Translations under genes and position numbers: made by a program | Part shown: piece by piece, positions 41,077-49,574 of the stretch | Position numbering within the stretch: position 1 is the stretch's first letter | Layout of the letters: each line of letters starts with the position of its first letter | Source of the DNA: Roseomonas sp. | GTDB lineage: Bacteria > Pseudomonadota > Alphaproteobacteria > Acetobacterales > Acetobacteraceae | Assembly (NCBI GenBank): GCA_020249465.1 | Contig: JADCFP010000117.1 | Location: forward strand, 1 to 61,290 | DNA length: 61,290 bases | Direction of reading: 5' to 3' | The notes under the pieces: model-generated | The model's input: only the letters and a program-made list of their open reading frames with translations | What the model was told of the DNA's origin: nothing | Databases searched by the model: none

Positions 41077-42756
41077 TCACGCGGCAGGCAAAGGCATGGT
41101 CCGTTTGCGCCAAGCGGAGGCCTGCATGGCAGAGGATTTCACATGCACCAGCACCGGCCGATCCGTGATGGCGAAGGCTTCTGTCAGTGCCGATTCAATC
41201 TGATCTTCCGTCTCGATCGAAACCGCCGCCGCGCCAAAGGCTTTGGCCCAGGCGACGAAATCCGGATTGGAAAGCCGGATCGCTGCATCATAGGCGCGGC
41301 CCGGATAGCGGCCTTCATGATGCATGCCGATAGTGCCGTAGCAGGAATTATCCGAAAGGATGATCACCGGCGCCACACCTTCGCGCACCGCGGTCGCGAT
41401 TTCATTGCCGGTCATCAGAATGCCACCATCACCCACAAAGGCGACCGCGCGCTTGTTCTTGCGCCGCAAGGCAGCGGCAACCGCCATCGGCACCGCCGCG
41501 CCCATGGCACCCACCACGGAAGCGAGGAAGCATTGCGTTTGCTTGAAGGGAAAATAGCGATGCAGGAAGGATGAGAAATTCCCGGCATCCGAGGTGATCG
41601 CCGCATCACGTGGCACATGCCGCGCCGCTGCCGCGCAAACCGCGCCGAAATTCACGCCATCTTCCATCTTATCCCATTCAGGCGCGAGCAATTCGCGATG
41701 AATGGCATTGAGGCCGGAAACCCAGCGCTTGCGCGCCTCAGTCGCTTCCGGGGCATTGCGCGCAAGCAGGCCACGAATGACAGCCAGCGGATCAGCCGCA
41801 ATCGGCAAATCCACCCGCCAGACGCGCCCGATTTCATTCGCATCCGGCCAGACCTGCACCATGGTCAGTTGCGGTTCGGGGGCAGCGGGAAAGCTATAGG
41901 ATTGGCTGATCGAATCAGACATGCGTTCCCCAAGGCAGATCATCAGATCGGCCTTTTTCATTTCCTCGATCAGCGGTTTTGGGACGCGAATTCCCATATA
42001 GCCGCCGTAATTCGGATGCTCTGCGTCAAACAAATGTGGCCGGCGATGGGTTGGGCTGATCGGCAGCGTCCAGGCTTCCGCCAGGCGATTCAATTCAGCC
42101 GAGGCATTTTCGCCATGCGTCGCCAGCGCGCCACCCACCAGCACCAGCGGGCGTTCGGCATTGGCAAGCAATTCCGCGAGCTGATCCAAATCCTCCGCAC
42201 GCGGGCCAGCCAAGGGCATGGCGCGCGGCTTCACCACGGGGCCTTCGGCGGGGGCGTCAAAAATATCCTCGGGCAGGATCACCGCGACAGGGCCGGGCGT
42301 GCCGGATTCCGCCAAATGGAAGGCGCGCGCAATCGTCTCACTTGCCTGGATCGGTTCGATGACTTCAAACACGCCCTTGGTGATGTCGGACAAAAGCCGG
42401 GAATAATTCTGTTCCTGCAGCGCAAGCCGGCCAATATCCTTGCGTTCCACATGGCCGATCAGCATCACCAGCGGCGTTGCGTCATGAAAGGCGGTGTGCA
42501 GCGCGATCATGGCATTGGTCGCACCGGGCCCGCGTGAGACAAGCGCGACACCAGCGCGGCCATTGCGCATGCGCCCATCGGCAGCGGCCATGAATCCCGC
42601 GCCACCTTCATGCCGGCATACCACCAGCCTGATGCCCGGGAATTCGCTCAGCGCGTCAGTCAGGCCAAGATAGCTTTCCCCCGGCACGCAATAGATGATG
42701 TCAATGTCATGCGCCGCGAGGCTTTCGGCCAGCATATAGCCGACGGTCTTGGTCAT
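41077..42756 (-). CDS. Thiamine pyrophosphate-dependent enzyme (acetolactate synthase-like)
   Basis: The 559-residue protein has the three-domain layout of the ALS/POX family. The N-terminal domain carries the cofactor-activating glutamate in CRHEGGAGFMAAADGRM and the stretch SRGPGATNAMIALHTAF. The C-terminal TPP motif is VGDGGILMTGNEIATA to ILSDNSCYGTIGMHHEGRYPG. FAD-independent lyases such as benzoylformate decarboxylase-like and sulfoacetaldehyde acetyltransferase-like enzymes share this form. It is the last gene of the operon with three Bug proteins. A 2-oxo acid is the likely substrate; true acetolactate synthase is less likely because no small subunit is present. Confidence 0.85.
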   Translation of the reverse strand: MTKTVGYMLAESLAAHDIDIIYCVPGESYLGLTDALSEFPGIRLVVCRHEGGAGFMAAADGRMRNGRAGVALVSRGPGATNAMIALHTAFHDATPLVMLIGHVERKDIGRLALQEQNYSRLLSDITKGVFEVIEPIQASETIARAFHLAESGTPGPVAVILPEDIFDAPAEGPVVKPRAMPLAGPRAEDLDQLAELLANAERPLVLVGGALATHGENASAELNRLAEAWTLPISPTHRRPHLFDAEHPNYGGYMGIRVPKPLIEEMKKADLMICLGERMSDSISQSYSFPAAPEPQLTMVQVWPDANEIGRVWRVDLPIAADPLAVIRGLLARNAPEATEARKRWVSGLNAIHRELLAPEWDKMEDGVNFGAVCAAAARHVPRDAAITSDAGNFSSFLHRYFPFKQTQCFLASVVGAMGAAVPMAVAAALRRKNKRAVAFVGDGGILMTGNEIATAVREGVAPVIILSDNSCYGTIGMHHEGRYPGRAYDAAIRLSNPDFVAWAKAFGAAAVSIETEDQIESALTEAFAITDRPVLVHVKSSAMQASAWRKRTMPLPAA

Positions 42757-42777
42757 GTGTTTCTCTCCGATCCTGTC

Positions 42778-43743
42778 TTATTCTGCGCGAATGCCAAGCT
42801 GGCGAATGACAGCTTCGAAATTCGTGCGATACTCCGCCAAAACCTGTCGGAAGGCATCCGGGCCGGCGAAGAAGGCCTCGGTTCCGATATTTGTCAGACG
42901 CTCATGCGTGTCAGGCTGTGCGGCGATTTGTTCCACAGCGGCGGCGATTTGCGCGATAATGGCGGGCGGCGTGGCGGCGGGCGCCATCAGGCCGATCCAG
43001 CCGGTATAGTCATAGCCTGGAATATCGGCGGCCTCCGCCAATGGTGGGACATCTGGCGCCAAGCGACTGCGCCGCCCACTCGTGGAACCATAGGCCTTTA
43101 GCTTGCCTTCGCGGATCAGCGTGCCGGAAGCGGCAAGGGTTTCGATGGCGAAATGCACCTGACCGCCAAGCAAGGCTGCCATGGCCGGCCCACTGCCCTG
43201 ATAGGGGATATGCAGCGCCTCCACATTCGCGCGGGCGAGCAAAAGCGCGGTGAGCACATGCTGCGATCCCGCTGCACCGGAGGACGCATAGGTGTATTTG
43301 CCGGGATTGGCGCGCAGCAAAGCCAGCAGGGCGCGCGCATCGGGTGGCGGGAAATCCGCCCGCGCCACGAGGATATAGGGCGAGCCCGAAAACCGTGCGA
43401 CCGGTGCCAAATCGCGGTTAACATCATAAGGCGTGCGATGGATCAGTGGCCCCAGGCTGATCGGCCCGATGGACGCGGCAAGCAGCGTATAGCCATCAGG
43501 CGCTGCTTTCGCGACGATATCCGTGCCGATGCTGCCGCCCGCACCAGCGCGGTTTTCCGGTACGATGGGTTGACCCAAGCGTTCCGAAAGCCGCTGCGCC
43601 ATCAGGCGACCAACTTGGTCCGTCGCTTGCCCTGGCGGCCATGGCACCACCAGGCGAATGGGTCTTATTGGCCAGGCTTGCGCTTGTGCTGGCCGGATCA
43701 GAAATGGCAGTGCTGCCAAGCCAAGTATGCGGCGGTTGATCAT
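42778..43743 (-). CDS. Bug-family TTT transporter substrate-binding protein
   Basis: The 321-residue protein has a signal peptide (MINRRILGLAALPFLIRPAQ, cleavage after AQAQ) and Bug motifs: WPIRPIRLVVPWPPGQATD, VPENRAGAGGSIGTDIV and ASSGAAGSQHVLTALLLAR. GAGGAAA precedes the ATG at 43743 by 8 bases, and upstream reading in this frame only shadows the next gene. It is the third of three adjacent Bug genes, 67 bases after the second. Sequence differences among the three show they are not recent duplicates. Confidence 0.9.
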   Translation of the reverse strand: MINRRILGLAALPFLIRPAQAQAWPIRPIRLVVPWPPGQATDQVGRLMAQRLSERLGQPIVPENRAGAGGSIGTDIVAKAAPDGYTLLAASIGPISLGPLIHRTPYDVNRDLAPVARFSGSPYILVARADFPPPDARALLALLRANPGKYTYASSGAAGSQHVLTALLLARANVEALHIPYQGSGPAMAALLGGQVHFAIETLAASGTLIREGKLKAYGSTSGRRSRLAPDVPPLAEAADIPGYDYTGWIGLMAPAATPPAIIAQIAAAVEQIAAQPDTHERLTNIGTEAFFAGPDAFRQVLAEYRTNFEAVIRQLGIRAE

Positions 43744-43810
43744 GATGCGTTTCCTCACCCTCTCGCTATCCTGACGCATTGGCGCGTGAGTGCAAGCGGG
43801 TGCGGCAGCG

Positions 43811-44770
43811 CTATTGCGGTTTGATCCCGGCAGCCCGCGCCAGCGCGCCGAGTGTTTCCAATTCGCTTTTGATGAAGGCGGTATATTCGGCCGGTGTCCA
43901 AGGCGGCGGTGCGCCGCCCAAATCCTCAAGCCTTGCGCGCGTTTCGGGTTCGGCCAGCATGGCCTGGGTTTCGCGCGTGAGCCGCGCCAGAATGGGCTGC
44001 GGTGTCGCGGCAGGCGCGGAAATGCCGAACCAGGCCGCCGAGACCACATCAAGCCCGGCTTCGCGCATGGTTGGCAACTCAGGAAACAGCGTTGAACGGG
44101 TTTCACTCAACAGCGCCAGGGCGCGGAGCGATCCGCTGCGCATATGCCCTACGGCGGAAGGCAGGCTATCAATAATGCCCGGTACAATACCGGCAATGAC
44201 ATCCGTGAGCGCCGGGCCAACGCCACGATAGACAACGGAACGCACCTCAACCCCCAGCGCCTGACCAAGCCGCACGCCGGCCAAATGGGAAGATGTGCCA
44301 ATGGCCGCGACAGCCAGCGTCAATTCACCTTCGCGCCGGCCCATTTCCAGATATTCCTGGATATTGCGCGCGGGATGATTGCGCGTGACCAGAAGGGCAG
44401 GGGGTGTGCGCGACAGCAGCGCGATATGCGCGAAATCCGCCATCGGGTCATAGCCGATATTGGGATAGATCGAGGGCGATACACCATGCGAGGTTGAAGA
44501 TGATACCAGCAGCGTATGTCCATCCGGTTCCGCCCGTGCCACCAATTGTGCGCCAAGCGTGGCGCCGGCGCCGGCGCGATTTTCGACCAGCATGGTCTGG
44601 CCAAGCCTGGGGCCGAGTTTCTCGGCGGCCAGCCGCCCGACAACATCGGTGGTGCCACCTGGCGCAAAAGGTACAATCAGCCTGATCGGGCGCGATGGCC
44701 AGGCAGGTGCCTGCGCCTGCGCTGCCCAGGGCAGCAGGGGAAGCGTCAAAGAAAGACGACGTGTAATCAT
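43811..44770 (-). CDS. Bug-family TTT transporter substrate-binding protein
   Basis: The 319-residue protein starts MITRRLSLTLPLLPWAAQAQ (signal peptide) and continues with WPSRPIRLIVPFAPGGTTD, LVENRAGAGATLGAQLVAR and AAIGTSSHLAGVRLGQAL. The ATG at 44770 overlaps the stop of the preceding Bug gene (ATGA) and has AAGGGTGG directly upstream. It is the middle gene of the tandem trio. The ligand is unknown; family members bind carboxylates, amino acids or aromatic acids. Confidence 0.9.
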   Translation of the reverse strand: MITRRLSLTLPLLPWAAQAQAPAWPSRPIRLIVPFAPGGTTDVVGRLAAEKLGPRLGQTMLVENRAGAGATLGAQLVARAEPDGHTLLVSSSTSHGVSPSIYPNIGYDPMADFAHIALLSRTPPALLVTRNHPARNIQEYLEMGRREGELTLAVAAIGTSSHLAGVRLGQALGVEVRSVVYRGVGPALTDVIAGIVPGIIDSLPSAVGHMRSGSLRALALLSETRSTLFPELPTMREAGLDVVSAAWFGISAPAATPQPILARLTRETQAMLAEPETRARLEDLGGAPPPWTPAEYTAFIKSELETLGALARAAGIKPQ

Positions 44771-45741
44771 TCCACCCTTACTCCTGCGCGGCGCACCACG
44801 GGCGCCCATCTTGCCTGATCGGCAGCATAGAAGGCGGCGAAAGCGGCGGGGCTTTCGCTGATTTCAACATCAATGCCGCCTTCTTCCAATTTGCGGCGGG
44901 TATCCGGTTCATTCACCGTGGCGTTCAGCGCGCCATGCAGGCGCTGCACGCGATCCATGGGCGTGCCGCCCGTGGCCAGCAGGCCAAACCAGGTGGCTGC
45001 TTGGATTTCCGGAAAGCCGGCCTCGGCCGTTGTTGGCACTTCCGGCAGGGCGGCATTGCGCCGCGGCCCCGCAATCGCCAGCGCGCGCACCGTGCCGGCC
45101 CTGATCTGCGGCTGCAGCGGCGCCAGCGCATTGGTGAAAACCTGCAAGCGTCCCGCGATCAGGTCATTCAAGGCAGGGCCGGTGCCGCGATAGGGGATGT
45201 GTTCCATCTCCACATCCAGCACCTGGCTGATCAGCGCACCGGCAGCATGGCCCGTACTGCCAACGCCGGGCGATCCATAGGTGAAGGGCGTCTTTGCGGC
45301 CCGCGCCGCCGCCTCCAATTCGCGCAAATTGGCAGCGGCAACGGAAGGATGCACCACAATCACATTGGCGCCACTGCCAATCAGGCCGATGGGCGCAAAG
45401 GCAGTGGCGGGATCATAGGGCAGGTTGCGCCGGACCAATTGATTGATGGTCAGGCTGCCCGAACCGCCGAGCAGAATAGTGTAGCCATCGGGCGGCGTTT
45501 TCGCGACCACTTCCGCGCCCAGGGCGCCACCGGCGCCGCCGCGGTTTTCGATCACTACCGGCTGGCCAAGCCGCGCCGCCATGCCATCGGCCACCAGCCG
45601 CCCGATAATGTCATTGGTGCCACCGGGCGGGAAGGGAATGACAAAGCGGATCGGGCGATCCGGAAATTGTGCCTGGGCGCTGGTGCCGGGCAGCGTGAGT
45701 GCAACCAGCGCCGCCCAGACACAACACCAAAGCGCCCGCAC
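44767..45741 (-). CDS. Bug-family TTT transporter substrate-binding protein
   Basis: The 324-residue protein has a signal peptide (VRALWCCVWAALVALTLPGT, cleavage after AQAQ), then FPDRPIRFVIPFPPGGTND, VIENRGGAGGALGAEVVAK and FTYGSPGVGSTGHAAGALI. GTG at 45741 or TTG at 45744 can serve as start, both shortly after the flavin reductase stop and behind an AAGAAGG site; GTG is preferred. It is the first of the three adjacent Bug genes. Confidence 0.9.
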   Translation of the reverse strand: MRALWCCVWAALVALTLPGTSAQAQFPDRPIRFVIPFPPGGTNDIIGRLVADGMAARLGQPVVIENRGGAGGALGAEVVAKTPPDGYTILLGGSGSLTINQLVRRNLPYDPATAFAPIGLIGSGANVIVVHPSVAAANLRELEAAARAAKTPFTYGSPGVGSTGHAAGALISQVLDVEMEHIPYRGTGPALNDLIAGRLQVFTNALAPLQPQIRAGTVRALAIAGPRRNAALPEVPTTAEAGFPEIQAATWFGLLATGGTPMDRVQRLHGALNATVNEPDTRRKLEEGGIDVEISESPAAFAAFYAADQARWAPVVRRAGVRVE

Positions 45742-45745
45742 CAAT

Positions 45746-46384
45746 TCAGCCCTTCTTCTTGCGGGCTTCCCATTCATCCAAATCAATGCGTGGGATTTCA
45801 ATACGGTCCGTGGTGCGCGCATACCAGCCGCGCCCATGCATGCGGCCAACCAGCCCAAGCTTCGGCGTATCAATGTAATACTTGGCAGGATCCATCACGC
45901 AATCATCCTGCACATACATGCCAACCACCTTGCCGAGCACAATGATGTGCCGGCCCGCGGGCACGAATTGGAAAATCTCGCATTCCAAAGCGACCGGGCT
46001 TTCGGCAATGCGCGGCACGGCGACCTTTGTGGAAGGCGCGGTCGAAAGCCCTGCTTCGGTGATTTCGCTGACGCCGGGCGGGAAATCCACGGCGGTGATA
46101 TTCATTTTCTCGGCGAGATCGGCCGAGACCATATTCACCACGAATTGCCCCGTGGCTTCGATATTGGCGACTGTATCCTTAAGCTCCCCCGGCGCACGCG
46201 GCCCGCAGCCAAAACCCACCACCACGGGATTGTCGGAGAAGGCATTGAAGAAGGAATAGGGCGCGGCGTTCACCACGCCATCCTTGTCCTTCGTCACCAC
46301 CCAAGCCACCGGGCGCGGCACCACGGTGGACACCACCAGCTTATAAGCCTGTTCAAAGGGGATTTTCGCGAAATCGAAATTCAT
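45746..46384 (-). CDS. Flavin reductase family protein
   Basis: The 212-residue protein matches the FMN-binding split-barrel flavin reductases (DIM6/NTAB group). Typical stretches are VVSTVVPRPVAWVVTKDKDG, VVNAAPYSFFNAFSDNPVVV and TGQFVVNMVSADLAEKMN. It could supply reduced flavin to a monooxygenase or act as a flavin-dependent enzyme itself. It sits between the hydroxyacid dehydrogenase gene and the Bug genes in one transcription unit. The gap to the next Bug start is only a few bases. Confidence 0.88.
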   Translation of the reverse strand: MNFDFAKIPFEQAYKLVVSTVVPRPVAWVVTKDKDGVVNAAPYSFFNAFSDNPVVVGFGCGPRAPGELKDTVANIEATGQFVVNMVSADLAEKMNITAVDFPPGVSEITEAGLSTAPSTKVAVPRIAESPVALECEIFQFVPAGRHIIVLGKVVGMYVQDDCVMDPAKYYIDTPKLGLVGRMHGRGWYARTTDRIEIPRIDLDEWEARKKKG

Positions 46385-46415
46385 CTTGTGCTTCCTTGGT
46401 GTTGAGAGCGAAGGC

Positions 46416-47393
46416 TCAGACGACGCGATGCGGGGGCGAAATGCCCTGGATCAGCACGGCGGAGAGGTTTTCTATGCAGCGCATGCCCATGGCATGGCGC
46501 GTTTCGATGGTAGCGGAACCGAGATGCGGCAGCAGCGCCACATTCTCAAGCGCCATATAGCCGGGATGCACGCGCGGTTCGCCATCATATACATCAAGCC
46601 CGGCAGCGCGGATATGGCCCGATTTCAGCGCGGCGATCAGCGCTTCATCATCCACCGAAGGCCCGCGCCCGGAATTGATGACAATGGCGCCCCTTTTCAT
46701 CTGCGCCAGGCGCTCAGCGTTCAGCCATTTGCGCGTGCCCTCACCGCCCGGGACATGCATCGAAAGCACGTCAATCATGGCCAGGAAGCCGGCATCGGTT
46801 TCGTGGAAAATGGCACCTTGTTCGATTTCCGCAGGTAGCCGCTGCATATCGCGGTAATGGATTTCCATCTGCATGCCGCGCGCCATGGCAGCCAATTCGC
46901 GGCCAATGCGGCCATAGCCCAAAACGCCGAGCTTCTTGCCCTGTAGCGTCACACCCATGAGCTGCGTTGGCGCCCAACCCTCCCAAAGCCCGGCGCGAAC
47001 CATGCGTTCCCCTTCGCCGGCGCGGCGGGCGGCCATCAGCATCAAGGTGAAGGCGCATTCGGCGGTCGCGAAGGAAAGCACTTCGGGCGTATTCGTCACG
47101 GCAATGCCCCGCGTGCGCGCCGCATCAATGGCAATATGGTCAAAGCCGACGCTGAAGGTCGCGATCACCTTCACGCTTTCGGGCAGCGCCGCGATGGCGG
47201 CGGCGTTCATCGCATCCCCGGCGGCGGTTAGGATACCAGCCGCCCCGCAGGCCTTGGCGCGGGCGGCGACCTCAGCGCCATCGCGGCCCCAAAGCGCGTC
47301 TTCGGGGTTCAGCCTGGCGTCGAATACCTCCGCCAGCCGCGCCTCAATGGCCTCGGGTAATTTCCGGGTGACGAGAATGACTGGCTTGGCCAT
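46416..47393 (-). CDS. D-2-hydroxyacid dehydrogenase (glyoxylate/hydroxypyruvate reductase-like)
   Basis: The 325-residue NAD(P)-dependent enzyme shows IATFSVGFDHIAIDAARTRG, the dinucleotide motif LGVLGYGRIGRELAAMARGM, the catalytic arginine in VINSGRGPSVDDEAL, the glutamate in LDVYDGEPRVHPGY and the histidine in LLPHLGSATIETRHAM. This fits GyaR or D-glycerate dehydrogenase types that reduce glyoxylate, hydroxypyruvate or other 2-oxo acids. The ATG at 47393 starts MAKPVILVTRKLPEAI. It is the first gene of the minus-strand operon and is divergent from the SDR gene across 118 bases. Confidence 0.9.
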   Translation of the reverse strand: MAKPVILVTRKLPEAIEARLAEVFDARLNPEDALWGRDGAEVAARAKACGAAGILTAAGDAMNAAAIAALPESVKVIATFSVGFDHIAIDAARTRGIAVTNTPEVLSFATAECAFTLMLMAARRAGEGERMVRAGLWEGWAPTQLMGVTLQGKKLGVLGYGRIGRELAAMARGMQMEIHYRDMQRLPAEIEQGAIFHETDAGFLAMIDVLSMHVPGGEGTRKWLNAERLAQMKRGAIVINSGRGPSVDDEALIAALKSGHIRAAGLDVYDGEPRVHPGYMALENVALLPHLGSATIETRHAMGMRCIENLSAVLIQGISPPHRVV

Positions 47394-47511
47394 GGGGTAT
47401 TGTGCTCCGCGTCTTTGAACGGGCCGCACCATGGCCCGGCTTGGCCCGTCTTGCCAGAGGGCGGGTGAGGGGGCAGGGTCGGGGCATCATTCTTTTGTGG
47501 AGAAACGGGTC
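47394..47511. promoter_or_regulatory. Divergent promoter region of the two catabolic operons
   Basis: These 118 bases separate two divergent operons and must contain both promoters. A ribosome site GGAG (47499-47502) serves the SDR gene. I could not place promoter hexamers or a regulator site. No regulator gene lies beside it. Confidence 0.4.
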
Positions 47512-48303
47512 ATGGATTTGGGTTTGAAGGGCAAGCGGGCCTTGGTCATGGGCGGTTCCAAGGGGCTTGGGCGGTCCATCGCGGATGCCATCGCGGCCGA
47601 GGGCGCCATTGTCACGGTCAGCGGGCGCGAACAGGCAAGCCTGGATAAGGTGGCGGCGGAATTGAAGGCGCTGGGCGCCCAGGCGGCCTATGGCATTCAG
47701 GCCGATGTTTCGTCCGGGGCGGAGATGGATAAGTTGGCCGACGCCGCAGTCGCCGCGATGGGGGGCGTGGATATACTGGTGCTGAACCATGGCGGGCCGC
47801 CGGTCTGCACCGCTTCCCAGATGAAGGAAGAAGATCTGGTCAAGTGGTTCCAGAATATCGTGCTTTCCCCCATCCGTATCACCAATCGCCTGATGCCGGC
47901 GATGCGCGCGCAAAAATGGGGCCGCGTGATTGTGGTGGGCAGCACGGGCATGCAGCACCCGATTCCGACTCTGGCGCTTTCCAATACGCTGCGCGCTTCG
48001 ATCTGGGGTTGGCTGAAGACGCTGGCCGCGGAAGTGGCCGCCGATGGTGTCACCATGAATGTGCTGGCGCCGGGCAGCATCCTGACCGATCGCATCACGA
48101 CCAATACGGCCATTCGCGCGAAGCAAACGGGCGTTTCGGAGGATGAAATCCTGGCCCAGACCGCCAAGGAAATCCCCGCAGGCCGCATTGGCATGCCGGC
48201 CGAATATGGGCCGATGGGTGCGTTTTTGGCGGGTGAGACCGGCGCCTATATCACCGCTTCCATGATCCGCGTGGATGGCGGGCGCGTGCGGAGCATGCTG
48301 TAA
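47512..48303 (+). CDS. SDR family protein with altered catalytic YxxxK motif
   Basis: The 263-residue protein has the Rossmann motif VMGGSKGLGRSIADA and LNHGGPP in place of the usual NNAG. After the active Ser in VGSTGMQHP, the position of the catalytic Tyr holds Ser and that of Lys holds Arg (LALSNTLRASIWG), so the normal YxxxK pair is missing. A known FabG-like subgroup shows the same change. It may bind cofactor and substrate without classic proton relay chemistry. The ATG at 47512 has GGAG 9 bases upstream. It heads the plus-strand operon with the carbamoylase-like gene. Confidence 0.87.
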   Translation: MDLGLKGKRALVMGGSKGLGRSIADAIAAEGAIVTVSGREQASLDKVAAELKALGAQAAYGIQADVSSGAEMDKLADAAVAAMGGVDILVLNHGGPPVCTASQMKEEDLVKWFQNIVLSPIRITNRLMPAMRAQKWGRVIVVGSTGMQHPIPTLALSNTLRASIWGWLKTLAAEVAADGVTMNVLAPGSILTDRITTNTAIRAKQTGVSEDEILAQTAKEIPAGRIGMPAEYGPMGAFLAGETGAYITASMIRVDGGRVRSML

Positions 48304-48311
48304 GCCTGCAC

Positions 48312-49574
48312 ATGCTGCCCAATCTGACCCCTGACATGGCACTCGCGGCGCGGTTGTTTGACGCGCTGCGAGAAGCCACACGCGATGGCGAAGGTGTCAC
48401 GCGCGAAGCCTATGGGCGCGGTGAGCGCATTGCGCATCAATTGGTTCGTGACGCTGCCGAAGAACTTGGCCTGGAATGCCGCAATGATGTCGCGGGCAAT
48501 CTGTACATGACCCTACCCGGGACGGATCGCGCCGCGAAGCGCATCATCATGGGCAGCCATTTGGATTCTGTGCGTGAGGGCGGCAATTTCGATGGTGCTG
48601 CCGGCGTTCTGGCGGGGCTTGCGGCAGTGGCCGGCATGAAGCGTGCAGGGTTTCAGCCCGCCCGCGACATGACGGTGATGGCCATTCGCGCTGAGGAAGC
48701 GGGGCAATGGTTCCCAACTTCCTATCCCGGCAGCAAGGCCGCGCTTGGCTTGCTGGCGCCTGAAATCCTTGACGTGAAGCGCACCGATAGCGGCCGGACC
48801 CTGGCCGAACATATGCGCGAGGAAGGCTTTGATCCGGATGCGGTGGCGCGCGGTGAACATCTGCTCGGCCCCGACAATACCGCGGCCTTCTTGGAAGTGC
48901 ATATTGAACAGGGGCCGAGTCTTGATTCCGAAGGTCTGCCCATTGGCATCGTGACCGGCATCCCCGGATCGCGGCGGCTGCGTGCCGCGCGGGTGCTGGG
49001 TGAATATAATCATTCGGGTGCGACTGCGCGGCGCTATCGGCGCGATGCGGCGGTGGCGCTGGCCGAGCTTGTGCATCGGCTGGATGAGGAATGGTGCCGG
49101 CTGGAAGCGCTGGGCCATGCCATGGTCTGCACCTTCTGCACCATGGCGACCACTGAAGAAGCGGGCTTCACGAAAATCGCCGGCGAGGCGCGTTTCCAAC
49201 TTGATGTGCGGAGTGTTGAGCCCGCCTCGCGCGATCTGCTTTTCGCCGCCATGGGCCTCATCATTGCCGAGATTGAAGCGCGCCGCGGTGTGCGGTTTGA
49301 TCTTGGCCCGGAAACCGCGAGCCGATCCGCGCCGATGGATCAGGGCGTGCGGGCGGGCATTGAAACTGCGGCCAAGGCGCTTGGTATTCGCTACCGGCAT
49401 ATGGCATCGGGCGCCGGGCATGATGCGGCGGCTTTTGCCGAAGCAGGCGTGCCGGCGGCGATGCTTTTCGTTCGCAATCAGAATGGCAGTCATAATCCGA
49501 AGGAAGCTATGCGCATGGAAGATTTTGCGGCCGCTTGCGCTGTAATCCAACGTTTCGCAATGGGGTACACGTGA
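48312..49574 (+). CDS. M20 family Zn hydrolase, N-carbamoyl amino acid / allantoate amidohydrolase type
   Basis: The 420-residue enzyme has the metal-site motif GSHLDSVREGGNFDGAAGVL, a glutamate pair in IRAEEAGQWF, LEVHIEQGPSLDSEGLPIGI, the dimerisation-domain segment EYNHSGATARRYRRDAAVAL and the last histidine in NQNGSHNPKEAM. This is the HyuC/AllC group, which cleaves N-carbamoyl amino acids or allantoate to release ammonia and CO2. The usual EEGxRF motif is changed to EEAGQWF, so its exact substrate may differ. With HyuA-HyuB downstream, a carbamoylase role in cyclic amide breakdown is likely. Confidence 0.87.
   Translation: MLPNLTPDMALAARLFDALREATRDGEGVTREAYGRGERIAHQLVRDAAEELGLECRNDVAGNLYMTLPGTDRAAKRIIMGSHLDSVREGGNFDGAAGVLAGLAAVAGMKRAGFQPARDMTVMAIRAEEAGQWFPTSYPGSKAALGLLAPEILDVKRTDSGRTLAEHMREEGFDPDAVARGEHLLGPDNTAAFLEVHIEQGPSLDSEGLPIGIVTGIPGSRRLRAARVLGEYNHSGATARRYRRDAAVALAELVHRLDEEWCRLEALGHAMVCTFCTMATTEEAGFTKIAGEARFQLDVRSVEPASRDLLFAAMGLIIAEIEARRGVRFDLGPETASRSAPMDQGVRAGIETAAKALGIRYRHMASGAGHDAAAFAEAGVPAAMLFVRNQNGSHNPKEAMRMEDFAAACAVIQRFAMGYT

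Noticed and set aside
43744-44106. N-terminal extension of the Bug protein at 42778
   Set aside because: The extension reads through the neighbouring Bug gene in another frame. A signal peptide and ribosome site fix the start at 43743.
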